Source: Opitutia bacterium (lineage in GTDB: Bacteria > Verrucomicrobiota > Verrucomicrobiia > Opitutales > Opitutaceae). Taken from it: DNA of 64,000 nt. Under the pieces are notes generated by a model that was given only the letters and a program-made list of their open reading frames with translations, made no database searches and was not told the DNA's origin. A program made the translations under genes and the position numbers. The stretch lies in the NCBI GenBank assembly GCA_016217545.1, contig JACRHT010000003.1, forward strand, positions 124,001-188,000, read 5' to 3'. The stretch's first letter is position 1. Every line of letters starts with the position of its first letter. This document shows positions 8,418 through 15,858 of this stretch, in pieces.

Positions 8418-10022
8418 TCACGCCTGCAATCCTGTCGCCGCGCGTTTCGGCATATCTGTTTGGGCCGCCTGGGCGCGGACCATCTCCTCGGCCCGCAATT
8501 CGCGCCGAAGATATTTTCCGACTCCGGACTTGGGCAGGGCCGCGCGAAACTCAACCAGCCGCGGCACTTTGTAGGATGCCAGATGCTGACGGCAGTGCGC
8601 GATCACCGCTTCGGCATCGAGCGCCGCTTCAGGCCGCCGCACGACAAAGGCTTTCACCGTCTCGCCGCGATAAGGATCCGGCACGCCGATCACGACCGCC
8701 TCCGCGATCGCCGGATGACGAAACAACGCCTCCTCGACCTCGCGCGGGTAGACGTTGAAACCCCCGGCGATGACGAGGTCCTTTTTTCGATCGATGAGAA
8801 AATAGTAGCCCGCGTCGTCGCAGTAGCCGATGTCGCCGGTATGCAGCCAGCCGTCGCGCAACACCCGCGCGGTCTCCTGCGGCGCTTGCCAATACCCTTT
8901 CATCACCTGCGGGCCGCGGATCACGATCTCGCCCGCCTCGCCCACCGGCAACTCGCGCGTGCCCGTCTCCACGTCGACGACGCGCACCTCGGTCTCCGGC
9001 GCCGGCCGGCCGATGCTGCCCGCGACCACGGGCCCATCGGGTGGATTGGCGTGCGTCACGGGCGACGTCTCGCTCAAACCGTAGCCCTCCGAGATTTGCC
9101 CGTGGCGCAGGAGGCGCGCTTGGAAATTCCGCATCACCTCGACCGGCAACGCCGCGCCGCCGCTCATGCACACGCGGATCGAATCGAAATCCTCCGGCGC
9201 CGCCTCGGGTGTGTTGAGCAAACCGATGAACATCGTCGGCACGCCATGAAAGATCGTCGGTCGATGCCGGCGGAACGTCTCCACGACGTTCCGCGGCTCG
9301 AAGCGCGGCAAGACAATCACCGTCGCGCCATGCGCCACTCCGCCCGCGAGCACGCAGGTCAGCGCGAAGATGTGGAAGAAAGGCAGCGCGCCGACCAACA
9401 CGTCGTGCTCGGCGCGGCCGAGTCCCACGCACGCGGCGGACTGAAACACGTTGGCGACGATGTTGGCGTGCGTGAGCATCGCCCCCTTCGAGACGCCGGT
9501 GGTGCCGCCGGTGTATTGGAGGCACGCCAGATCGTCGGCGGTGAGCGCGACCGGGGCAGGCCGTTCTCCCGCCGCCAGCCAGGCGGACCAGCTCGCGCTG
9601 TCGGCTCCGTGTGCGCCGGCGCTGACGAACACGACAGCCGGCGCGGGCGAGCAATCGCCTGCCGCCGCGCACGCCACCTCGGCGCATTTCGCATCCGCCA
9701 AAATCAGCACCGCGCCGGCGTCGCGCCATTGCGCGCTCGCCTCGGTGCGCGTGTAGATCGTGCACGTCGGCACCGCGACCGCACCGATTTCCCACAGCGC
9801 GAAAAGCGCCACCGCAAACTCGACCGAATTCGGCATCATCAGCGCCACGCGATCACCGCGCTGGATGCCGCGCCGTTGCAGCCCGGCGGCGACGGCGTGC
9901 ACGTCGCGGCCAAACGTCTCGTAAGTCACGCGGCGGGATTCGGAGAGGAAAGCAACGCGTTCCGTGACGCGCGCGAGTGTCCGAGCGAGGAGCTGCGGCA
10001 AAAGCAGTTCGGGGGCAGGCAT
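8418..10022 (-). CDS. Long-chain fatty acid-CoA ligase (AMP-binding family)
   Basis: Acyl-adenylate-forming enzyme predicted to activate a fatty acid to its CoA thioester using ATP. The P-loop-like AMP-binding signature is YTGGTTGVSKGAM; SEGYGLSETSPV follows, then HTGDIGYCDDAGYYFLIDRKK and AGGFNVYPREVEE (hinge and C-terminal domain). The C-terminal catalytic lysine is in LPKSGVGKYLRRELR. Length 534 residues, typical for FadD-type enzymes. Start at the ATG at 10022 (MPAPELLLPQLLARTLARV); upstream in-frame codons are not family-like. No signal peptide, hence cytoplasmic. It could equally be a medium-chain or specialised ligase since chain length cannot be read from the motifs. Divergent from the histidine kinase at 10386. 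Confidence 0.9.
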   Translation of the reverse strand: MPAPELLLPQLLARTLARVTERVAFLSESRRVTYETFGRDVHAVAAGLQRRGIQRGDRVALMMPNSVEFAVALFALWEIGAVAVPTCTIYTRTEASAQWRDAGAVLILADAKCAEVACAAAGDCSPAPAVVFVSAGAHGADSASWSAWLAAGERPAPVALTADDLACLQYTGGTTGVSKGAMLTHANIVANVFQSAACVGLGRAEHDVLVGALPFFHIFALTCVLAGGVAHGATVIVLPRFEPRNVVETFRRHRPTIFHGVPTMFIGLLNTPEAAPEDFDSIRVCMSGGAALPVEVMRNFQARLLRHGQISEGYGLSETSPVTHANPPDGPVVAGSIGRPAPETEVRVVDVETGTRELPVGEAGEIVIRGPQVMKGYWQAPQETARVLRDGWLHTGDIGYCDDAGYYFLIDRKKDLVIAGGFNVYPREVEEALFRHPAIAEAVVIGVPDPYRGETVKAFVVRRPEAALDAEAVIAHCRQHLASYKVPRLVEFRAALPKSGVGKYLRRELRAEEMVRAQAAQTDMPKRAATGLQA

Positions 10023-10385
10023 AGGTCGCCCTGCGACGCGGCGAAAAGGGGTAACGCGGGACGCGCAGTGGCGCGGCCAAGACGCCACCGAGGCTTCCGT
10101 TCGACAACGCGTTCCGTTTGTCGATTTGGGCAGGCGAATGTCTCGGCGTCATGCCCTCACAGCGGCAATCAACTGGGCAGTCGCGGCGCAGGATTGCGGG
10201 GAACTTTCCCGCACGAGGGTCCGCGGCTCCGAGAGACGACGATTTCGTCTCCGACGTCCCGGACGTGAATCCGCAATCCTGCCGCCGGTGGAAACTCCGG
10301 AGGTGGACCCGGCGAGCTTGCCGCATACCGGCAACTTCCTCTTGGTGGTTGGGTCCTTCGCTGTCGGCTCCCGATTCGCCCCCGC
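10023..10385. other. Intergenic region between divergent acyl-CoA ligase and histidine kinase
   Basis: About 360 bp between two divergently transcribed genes, presumably holding both promoters. I see no convincing -10/-35 pair, riboswitch or small gene. Open frames here are unsupported extensions of neighbouring frames. Confidence 0.5.
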
Positions 10386-12626
10386 ATGTTCCGCTCGCTT
10401 CCCATGACGTTCAGTTCCTTTCGCGGACGCCTGCTCCTCCTCGGCGTGGTCGTCGCGGCCGCGTCCTTGATTCTGGGCGTCGCACTCACTTGGGGCGCCT
10501 ACCTGCACGAACGCGACGCCATCGCGCGCGACCTGCAAAACACCTCTCGCGCCGTCGCCACGCTGATCGATCAGGAACTCAAATCCCACGAACGCTTCGT
10601 AGGCTCGCTTGCCACTGCCGATCCGCTCTATCGGGACGACTTCGCCGCATTCTACGAACGCGCGGCGCGCATCGCCTCGGGCAACGCCCGGTGGATCGTC
10701 CTGCTCGACCACACCGGCCAGCAGTTGATCAACACTCGCCTGCCGTTCGGCGCGCCCCTGCCCCGCAGTGAAATCCCTCCCGCTGCCCTGGAATCCTGGC
10801 GCGCCGGCCGTTCCTACATCTCCGACGTGATCGTCGGCTCGGTCGCGCAAAGCTACGTGCTGGCGATCACGGTGCCGCACATGCGCGAAGGGAAATTTCG
10901 CTACGCCGTCGCAATCGTGCTGACGCCCCAGGCTTTCGTCGAGGGCGTCGACCTGCGGCAGATTGCGCCGGGCTACATCATGTCCGTGCTCGATCGCACC
11001 GGGACGATCGTGTGGCGCAACCGCGCCGGCGAGGAATTCATCGGCAAGAAAGCCACTCCCGACATCGTGCAGGCGGTTCTGCACCGCACGCCCTACCTCG
11101 CTCCGAGCCGCACGCTCGAGGGTATCGACGTGCTCTCGGCCGTCTCCCACGGCGCCGATACCGGCTGGGCCACGGTGATCGGCGCTCCGGTCGCGCTGCT
11201 CGAAGCCTCCGCCAAGCACCTGCTCTGGCTCGGCCTCGCGATCACGCTCGGCATCCTCGCCATCGCCGTTCTCGTCGCGTGGCGCATCGGCCGCGACGCG
11301 GTGGAGGACGTGAACGCCCTCGCCGCCGACGCCGACAAGTTCGCGCGCGGCATGCTGCCCCCGCCGCGCACCTGGGCCTTCGCGGAGACCGCCATCGTCG
11401 CCCAAGCCCTGCGCCGCACGCTCACGCAACTGCACACCGAGCTCCATCACCGCACGCAGGCCGAGGCGACGCTCCGGCTCCTCGAGCAACGCTTCCGCCT
11501 CGCCGCCAACGCCGACGAGCTGACCTTCTTCGAACAGGACGCCGAGCTCCGCTACACCTGGCTTTACCCCGAACACCCGGAGCATCGCCCCGCCCTCGGT
11601 CAGAGTGACACCGAGTTCGCACCCGCTGCCGCCTCGCTCGTGCAACTCAAACGCGAGGTGCTCGCCACCGGCGAGCCGCGCCACGGCGAAGTCTCCGTTC
11701 AGCTTCCCACGGGGCTCCGCCACTATTCGCTCTTCGTCACGCCGCGCCGCGATCACGCGACCGGCCGCATCGTCGGCGTGGCCGGCGCGGCCGTCGATAT
11801 CACCGACCGCAAAAACGCCGAGCAGGCCCTCGAGCGCGCCCAACTCGACCTCCGCCGCGCCAACGCCGAACTCGAGTCCAAGGTCCGCGAACGCACCGAG
11901 TCCCTCCACGACCTCGTCAAACAGATGGAGGAGTTCACTTACAGCGTGTCGCACGACCTCCGCGCGCCGATCCGCGCCATCACCGGCTTCTCCGGCATGT
12001 TGCTCGAAGACCACGCGCACCGCCTCGATGCCGACGCGCAGAGCATCCTGCAGCGCATCGTCCGCAGCGGCGAGCGGCTCGACCGCCTGATCAGCGACCT
12101 CCTCGCCTTCAGCCGCATCGCCCGCCACGACGCCGACCTCGCCCCCGTCGACGCCGCCCGCATCCTCCGCGACCTCGTCAACGATCACCCCGCCCTCCAA
12201 CCGCCCGCCGCGATCGTTTCCCTGCCGGCCTCGCTTCCGCCGGTGCTCGCCCACGACGCGCTCCTCCAACAGGCGCTCTCGAATCTTCTCACCAACGCCG
12301 CCAAATTCGTGCCGCCCGGCCGCACGCCGCGCATCGACGTCTCCGCCGAGACGCGCGGCGATCGTCTGCGAGTCTGGGTGCGCGACAACGGCATCGGCAT
12401 CCGCCCCGACCTGCAGCCGCGCCTCTTCCGCATCTTCGAACGTCTCCACGGCCAGGCCTACGAAGGCACCGGCATCGGCCTCGCCACCGCCCGTCGCGCG
12501 CTCGAACGCCTCGGCGGCGGCATCGGCGTCGAATCCGATGGCGTGAACGGTTCGCAGTTCTGGATCGAGCTGCCGCTCGCGCCGGACTCCGCGGCGTCAT
12601 CCGCCGGACCGGCATCGCCCGCCTGA
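10386..12626 (+). CDS. Membrane sensor histidine kinase with extracytoplasmic dCACHE-like and PAS domains
   Basis: Sensor kinase of 746 residues. TM1 about residues 14-38 (RLLLLGVVVAAASLILGVAL), a periplasmic dCACHE-like ligand domain to about 275 (WIVLLDHTGQQLINTR, VLDRTGTIVWRN, GADTGWATVIGAP), then TM2 about 278-300. A PAS-type segment follows (LRLLEQRFRLAANADELTFFEQD...VVGVAGAAVDITDRK in outline). After a coiled coil comes HisKA with the phospho-acceptor His in YSVSHDLRAPIRAITGFSGM. ATP-binding boxes: LTNAAKF (N), DNGIGI (G1) and GTGIGLATARRALERLGG (G2). Start could be the ATG at 10386 or at 10404. No response regulator is adjacent, so it is an orphan in this window. Ends 32 bp before the convergent amidohydrolase stop, with a small CCGGGC/GCCCGG hairpin (12639-12653) lacking a T-run between them. 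Confidence 0.9.
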   Translation: MFRSLPMTFSSFRGRLLLLGVVVAAASLILGVALTWGAYLHERDAIARDLQNTSRAVATLIDQELKSHERFVGSLATADPLYRDDFAAFYERAARIASGNARWIVLLDHTGQQLINTRLPFGAPLPRSEIPPAALESWRAGRSYISDVIVGSVAQSYVLAITVPHMREGKFRYAVAIVLTPQAFVEGVDLRQIAPGYIMSVLDRTGTIVWRNRAGEEFIGKKATPDIVQAVLHRTPYLAPSRTLEGIDVLSAVSHGADTGWATVIGAPVALLEASAKHLLWLGLAITLGILAIAVLVAWRIGRDAVEDVNALAADADKFARGMLPPPRTWAFAETAIVAQALRRTLTQLHTELHHRTQAEATLRLLEQRFRLAANADELTFFEQDAELRYTWLYPEHPEHRPALGQSDTEFAPAAASLVQLKREVLATGEPRHGEVSVQLPTGLRHYSLFVTPRRDHATGRIVGVAGAAVDITDRKNAEQALERAQLDLRRANAELESKVRERTESLHDLVKQMEEFTYSVSHDLRAPIRAITGFSGMLLEDHAHRLDADAQSILQRIVRSGERLDRLISDLLAFSRIARHDADLAPVDAARILRDLVNDHPALQPPAAIVSLPASLPPVLAHDALLQQALSNLLTNAAKFVPPGRTPRIDVSAETRGDRLRVWVRDNGIGIRPDLQPRLFRIFERLHGQAYEGTGIGLATARRALERLGGGIGVESDGVNGSQFWIELPLAPDSAASSAGPASPA

Positions 12627-12658
12627 AAACCGCCCGCGCCGGGCCACGCCCGGACGCC

Positions 12659-14326
12659 TCAACGCGCCGAGTAAACGATCTCGCCCCCGACGATCGTATG
12701 CAGGCAGCACGTCTTCAAAATCTCCGGCTCGGAAATCCGCATGATGTCGGCGGAAAGCACGGTGAGGTCCGCCCACTTGCCGACGGTGAGGCTGCCACGC
12801 TCCTCCTCCTCGAAAGCGGCGTAGGCCGCGCCGAGCGTCATGGCGTGCAGCGCTTGCTCGCGCGTGAGCCGTTCCTCGAGATGCCAGTCCTCGTTGGCAA
12901 AGCCGTCCAGCGAGCAGCGCGCGACGGCGGCGTAGAACTCGATCATCGGTTCGCCGCGCTCGACCGGCGCGTCGGAACCGGCCGCGAAGCGCGCACCGCT
13001 CTTCAACAGCGACTGCCACGCGTAGGCGCCGGCGAGCCGCTCGCGTCCCAGCCGTTTGGGCGCGAAGTAGAGATCGCCGATGGCATGGGACGGCTGCATC
13101 GACACGATGACGCCCAGCTGCGCGAAGCGCGGGATATCCGCCGGCGCGATGATCTGCGCGTGCTCGATGCGCCAACGCGGCAGCTTCACCGCGCGCTCGC
13201 CGGGCGGCACGGCAGCGAAGGCCTTTTCATACCAGTCGAGCATCGTGCGGTTGCCGCGATCGCCGATCGCGTGCGTCTCGACTTGAATGCCGCGTCGCAG
13301 AGCGGCTTGGAGAAACGGCACCAGCTTCGCCTCCTCCTGCATGAGCAAGCCGCTCGATTGCGGCGAATCGGCGTAGGGAGCCAGCAACGCCGCGCCGCGC
13401 GAGCCGAGCGCGCCGTCGATGTAGAGCTTCACGCCGCGCCGCGTGAAACGCCCGGAGCTTTCGCCGATCACCGGGCCGGCCGCGAGGAGCTTCTCACCGC
13501 TGCCGTCGGAGCCGCTGACGGCATCGTAGACGCGCAGCTTGACGCGCCCGTCCGCCACGAGCTTCCGCACGGTTTCGGATTCCTCGTAGCTGTTGCCGGC
13601 GATCTGGATTCCGGTCCAGCCGAGGCTCGCCTCGCGCTCGGCCCCGACGATGAGCTGGCGCTCCACTTCGGCGGGCGTCGCGGGCGGCACAAGACGCAGG
13701 ACGAGCGCCATGGCGCGATCGACGAGCATGCCGGTCGGCTCGCCGGCGGCGTCGCGGAGAATCTCGCCGCCGGACGGATTGGGCGTGTCGCGCGTGACGC
13801 CGGCAAGCCGCAGCGCGACGGAATTTGCGACGACGGCGTGGCCGTCCGCGCGTTCGAGCACGACCGGGTGATCGGGTGAAACCGCGTCGAGTTGCTGGCG
13901 CGTGGGAAAAGCCGCCGGTTGCCAGTGCGTCTCGATCCAGCCGCGGCCGACGATCCAGCGTTTCGCCTCGGTGGCGGCGACGCGCTCGGCGAGCCGTCGC
14001 TGGAGATCAGGAATGCCGGCGGTGCCCTCGAGATTGAAAGAGAGTTCGCGCTCGCCGATGCCGGCGAGGTGCAGGTGCGCGTCGTTCAGGCCCGGGACGG
14101 CGGTGGCGCCGTGGAGATCGAGCACGCGTTTCGCGTCGGCGCGGAATTTGGCCGCGCCGTCGTCGTCGCCGACGTAAACGATGCGTCCGTCGCGCACGGC
14201 GAGGGCGGTGGCGTGCGGCTGCGCGGAATCGAGCGTGTGGAGGTTGCCGCGGACAATCAGGAGGTCGACCGGCTGGGCGCCGGCGATCGCGACGAGGGCG
14301 AAAAGGGCCAGGGGCAGGCGAAACAT
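12659..14326 (-). CDS. Secreted amidohydrolase, YtcJ-like (Amidohydro_3)
   Basis: Metal-dependent amidohydrolase of 555 residues. Signal peptide MFRLPLALFALVAIAGAQP, then the beta-sandwich start DLLIVRGNLHTLD...ALAVRDGRIVYVGDD. The metal-binding HxH motif is in PGLNDAHLHLAGIGE; WIVGRGWIETHW is typical of the YtcJ subgroup. Further conserved elements: KLYIDGALGSRGAALL, the histidine motif VETHAIGDRGNR, WRIEHAQI, and the late Asp in RFAAGSDAPVERGEP. ATG at 14326 is chosen because the signal peptide starts there. Enzymes of this subgroup have poorly known substrates (amides, N-formyl or ring amide bonds). Only 49 bp separates its start from the downstream end of the PAS/chemoreceptor-like gene on the same strand, so cotranscription is possible, without obvious functional link. 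Confidence 0.87.
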   Translation of the reverse strand: MFRLPLALFALVAIAGAQPVDLLIVRGNLHTLDSAQPHATALAVRDGRIVYVGDDDGAAKFRADAKRVLDLHGATAVPGLNDAHLHLAGIGERELSFNLEGTAGIPDLQRRLAERVAATEAKRWIVGRGWIETHWQPAAFPTRQQLDAVSPDHPVVLERADGHAVVANSVALRLAGVTRDTPNPSGGEILRDAAGEPTGMLVDRAMALVLRLVPPATPAEVERQLIVGAEREASLGWTGIQIAGNSYEESETVRKLVADGRVKLRVYDAVSGSDGSGEKLLAAGPVIGESSGRFTRRGVKLYIDGALGSRGAALLAPYADSPQSSGLLMQEEAKLVPFLQAALRRGIQVETHAIGDRGNRTMLDWYEKAFAAVPPGERAVKLPRWRIEHAQIIAPADIPRFAQLGVIVSMQPSHAIGDLYFAPKRLGRERLAGAYAWQSLLKSGARFAAGSDAPVERGEPMIEFYAAVARCSLDGFANEDWHLEERLTREQALHAMTLGAAYAAFEEEERGSLTVGKWADLTVLSADIMRISEPEILKTCCLHTIVGGEIVYSAR

Positions 14327-14375
14327 GCGCGCAGCACGGCGCAAGTTCGCGGGGTTGGCAAACTCCGAGCGACGA

Positions 14376-15764
14376 TCAGGCGGCGGCGAGCGAGCGCACG
14401 CGCTCCTGGATGTTCTCGGCGGCGAGACCGACGGCCATGATCTGCCGCGGCGTCTGGGCGGTGAGCATGCCGAGGTAGTTCAGCGCGTCGTCGAGCGCGA
14501 CGAGTTCCTTGTTGGTCTCGTCGATCTTGTGGCGGAAATCGGCGAACATCGTGCGCAGGTTCTCCGCCTCGGGGATGCGGGCCGCCTCGGTGAGGCCGCG
14601 GACCTGCGCCATCTGGATGCTCATGGCGACCTTGCTCAATTGCTCGCGCGACTCGGCGAGCAGCGCGGATTCGGTTTGCAGCTCCAGGATGGAGCGCGCG
14701 GCGGCGCGGGTGCGCTCGACGAACGCTTCCTCGAGGTCGAAGAGCATCGTGGATTTTTCGTTCGCGGTGCCGTGCGCGAGCTCGGCCTGGTAGGCGAGGA
14801 TCATTTCCATCTGGAGGCGCGCGATGGCGATGTCGGCGTTGATGCTCTCCGTGGCGGAGGACGTGCGCGTGACGTGGCTGCGCAGCTCGTGGGTGCCGCG
14901 GCCGAGTTCCTGCGCGTAATGGTCGAGGAACGTCGCGACCACGCCGACCGTGCGGCCCTCGAGGCCGTGGCGTTGCGCGGTGATGTTCACGTTCAGCGCG
15001 TGCATGCGGAAGTCGTCGGCGACACCGAGGACCGAGCGGCCGGCATTCTGCAGCTGTTCGTGGAAGCGGATGAAGCGGTGCAGTTCCCCGTAGACCTCCG
15101 TGACCTGGCGGTAGACACGCAGGCCGTCGTCGTAGAGTTGCGCCACGGTGGCGGAGATGTTCTGGCCGTGGAGCGCCGACGGGAAGAGTCCGAGTTTGGC
15201 GGATTCGAGGCGCGAGTCGCGTTCGCACAGCTCCGCATTGAGCGCGACGTGCGAAAAGAGATCGTAGCTGGCGAAGCCGAGTGCCTGGAGTTCCTCCGCG
15301 AGCTGGGCACGGCTTTTTTCCATGGCTTCCTTCGGCGTGGCGCCGCCGGCGATCGCGACGCTCTCGGTGCGCGCGAGCTTTTCGTAGAGGCGCTCGACGA
15401 CGGCGAAGGTCGGGCTCGTGGGTTTGAAACGGATGGAGAGGAACCGGCCGCCGCTGATCGGCACGATGACGGCGAACACCCAGTAAAAGGCGCCGTCCTT
15501 GGCCATGTTCTTCACGTAGCCGGCGAACGAGCGACCCGCCTTGAGATTCTCCCACACGAGCTGGAACGCCGCGCGTGGCATGTGCGGGTGGCGAATGATG
15601 CTGTGGGCGTGGCCGACCAGCTCCTCGGAGGTGAAGCCGCTGACGCGCGTGAAGACCTCGTTCCCATTCACGATGACGCCGCGGGCGTCGGTCGTGGAGA
15701 AGAACATTTCATTGAGTTTGAACTCCCGCGCGATGCCGAGCGGGGTGACAGGACGCACATTCAT
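14376..15764 (-). CDS. Aer-like PAS protein with degenerate chemoreceptor signalling domain
   Basis: 462 residues, no membrane segment. N-terminal PAS (about 20-125) is Aer-like: NEMFFSTTDARGVIVNGNEVF, RVSGFTSEELVGHAHSIIRHP (written here in two parts), MPRAAFQLVWENLKAGRSF, KNMAKDGAFYWVFA. Such PAS domains bind FAD or haem and read redox state. The rest is helical coiled coil. Around residues 250-290 there is HALNVNITAQRHGLEGRT followed by VGVVATFLDHYAQELGR, which lines up with the chemoreceptor tip (LALNA.IEAAR.GE.GRGFAVVA.EVR.LA) but lacks most CheA/CheW-contacting acidic residues. ATG at 15764 fits the first PAS residues best. I infer a soluble redox receptor with a non-canonical partner; it could also be a chemotaxis-independent signalling protein. 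No che genes are in the window. Confidence 0.72.
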   Translation of the reverse strand: MNVRPVTPLGIAREFKLNEMFFSTTDARGVIVNGNEVFTRVSGFTSEELVGHAHSIIRHPHMPRAAFQLVWENLKAGRSFAGYVKNMAKDGAFYWVFAVIVPISGGRFLSIRFKPTSPTFAVVERLYEKLARTESVAIAGGATPKEAMEKSRAQLAEELQALGFASYDLFSHVALNAELCERDSRLESAKLGLFPSALHGQNISATVAQLYDDGLRVYRQVTEVYGELHRFIRFHEQLQNAGRSVLGVADDFRMHALNVNITAQRHGLEGRTVGVVATFLDHYAQELGRGTHELRSHVTRTSSATESINADIAIARLQMEMILAYQAELAHGTANEKSTMLFDLEEAFVERTRAAARSILELQTESALLAESREQLSKVAMSIQMAQVRGLTEAARIPEAENLRTMFADFRHKIDETNKELVALDDALNYLGMLTAQTPRQIMAVGLAAENIQERVRSLAAA

Positions 15765-15858
15765 AGGGGACCGGCGTGCGGCGTGGCACGTCGCCACCTT
15801 TACTAACGGCACAAAGCGCTCACGCTGAAGGCCCGCCGCCGAAAATTCGCCGCCGGCG

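Noticed and set aside
12639-12653. CCGGGC-CAC-GCCCGG hairpin between convergent kinase and amidohydrolase genes as a terminator
   Set aside because: The stem is short and there is no T-run on either strand.
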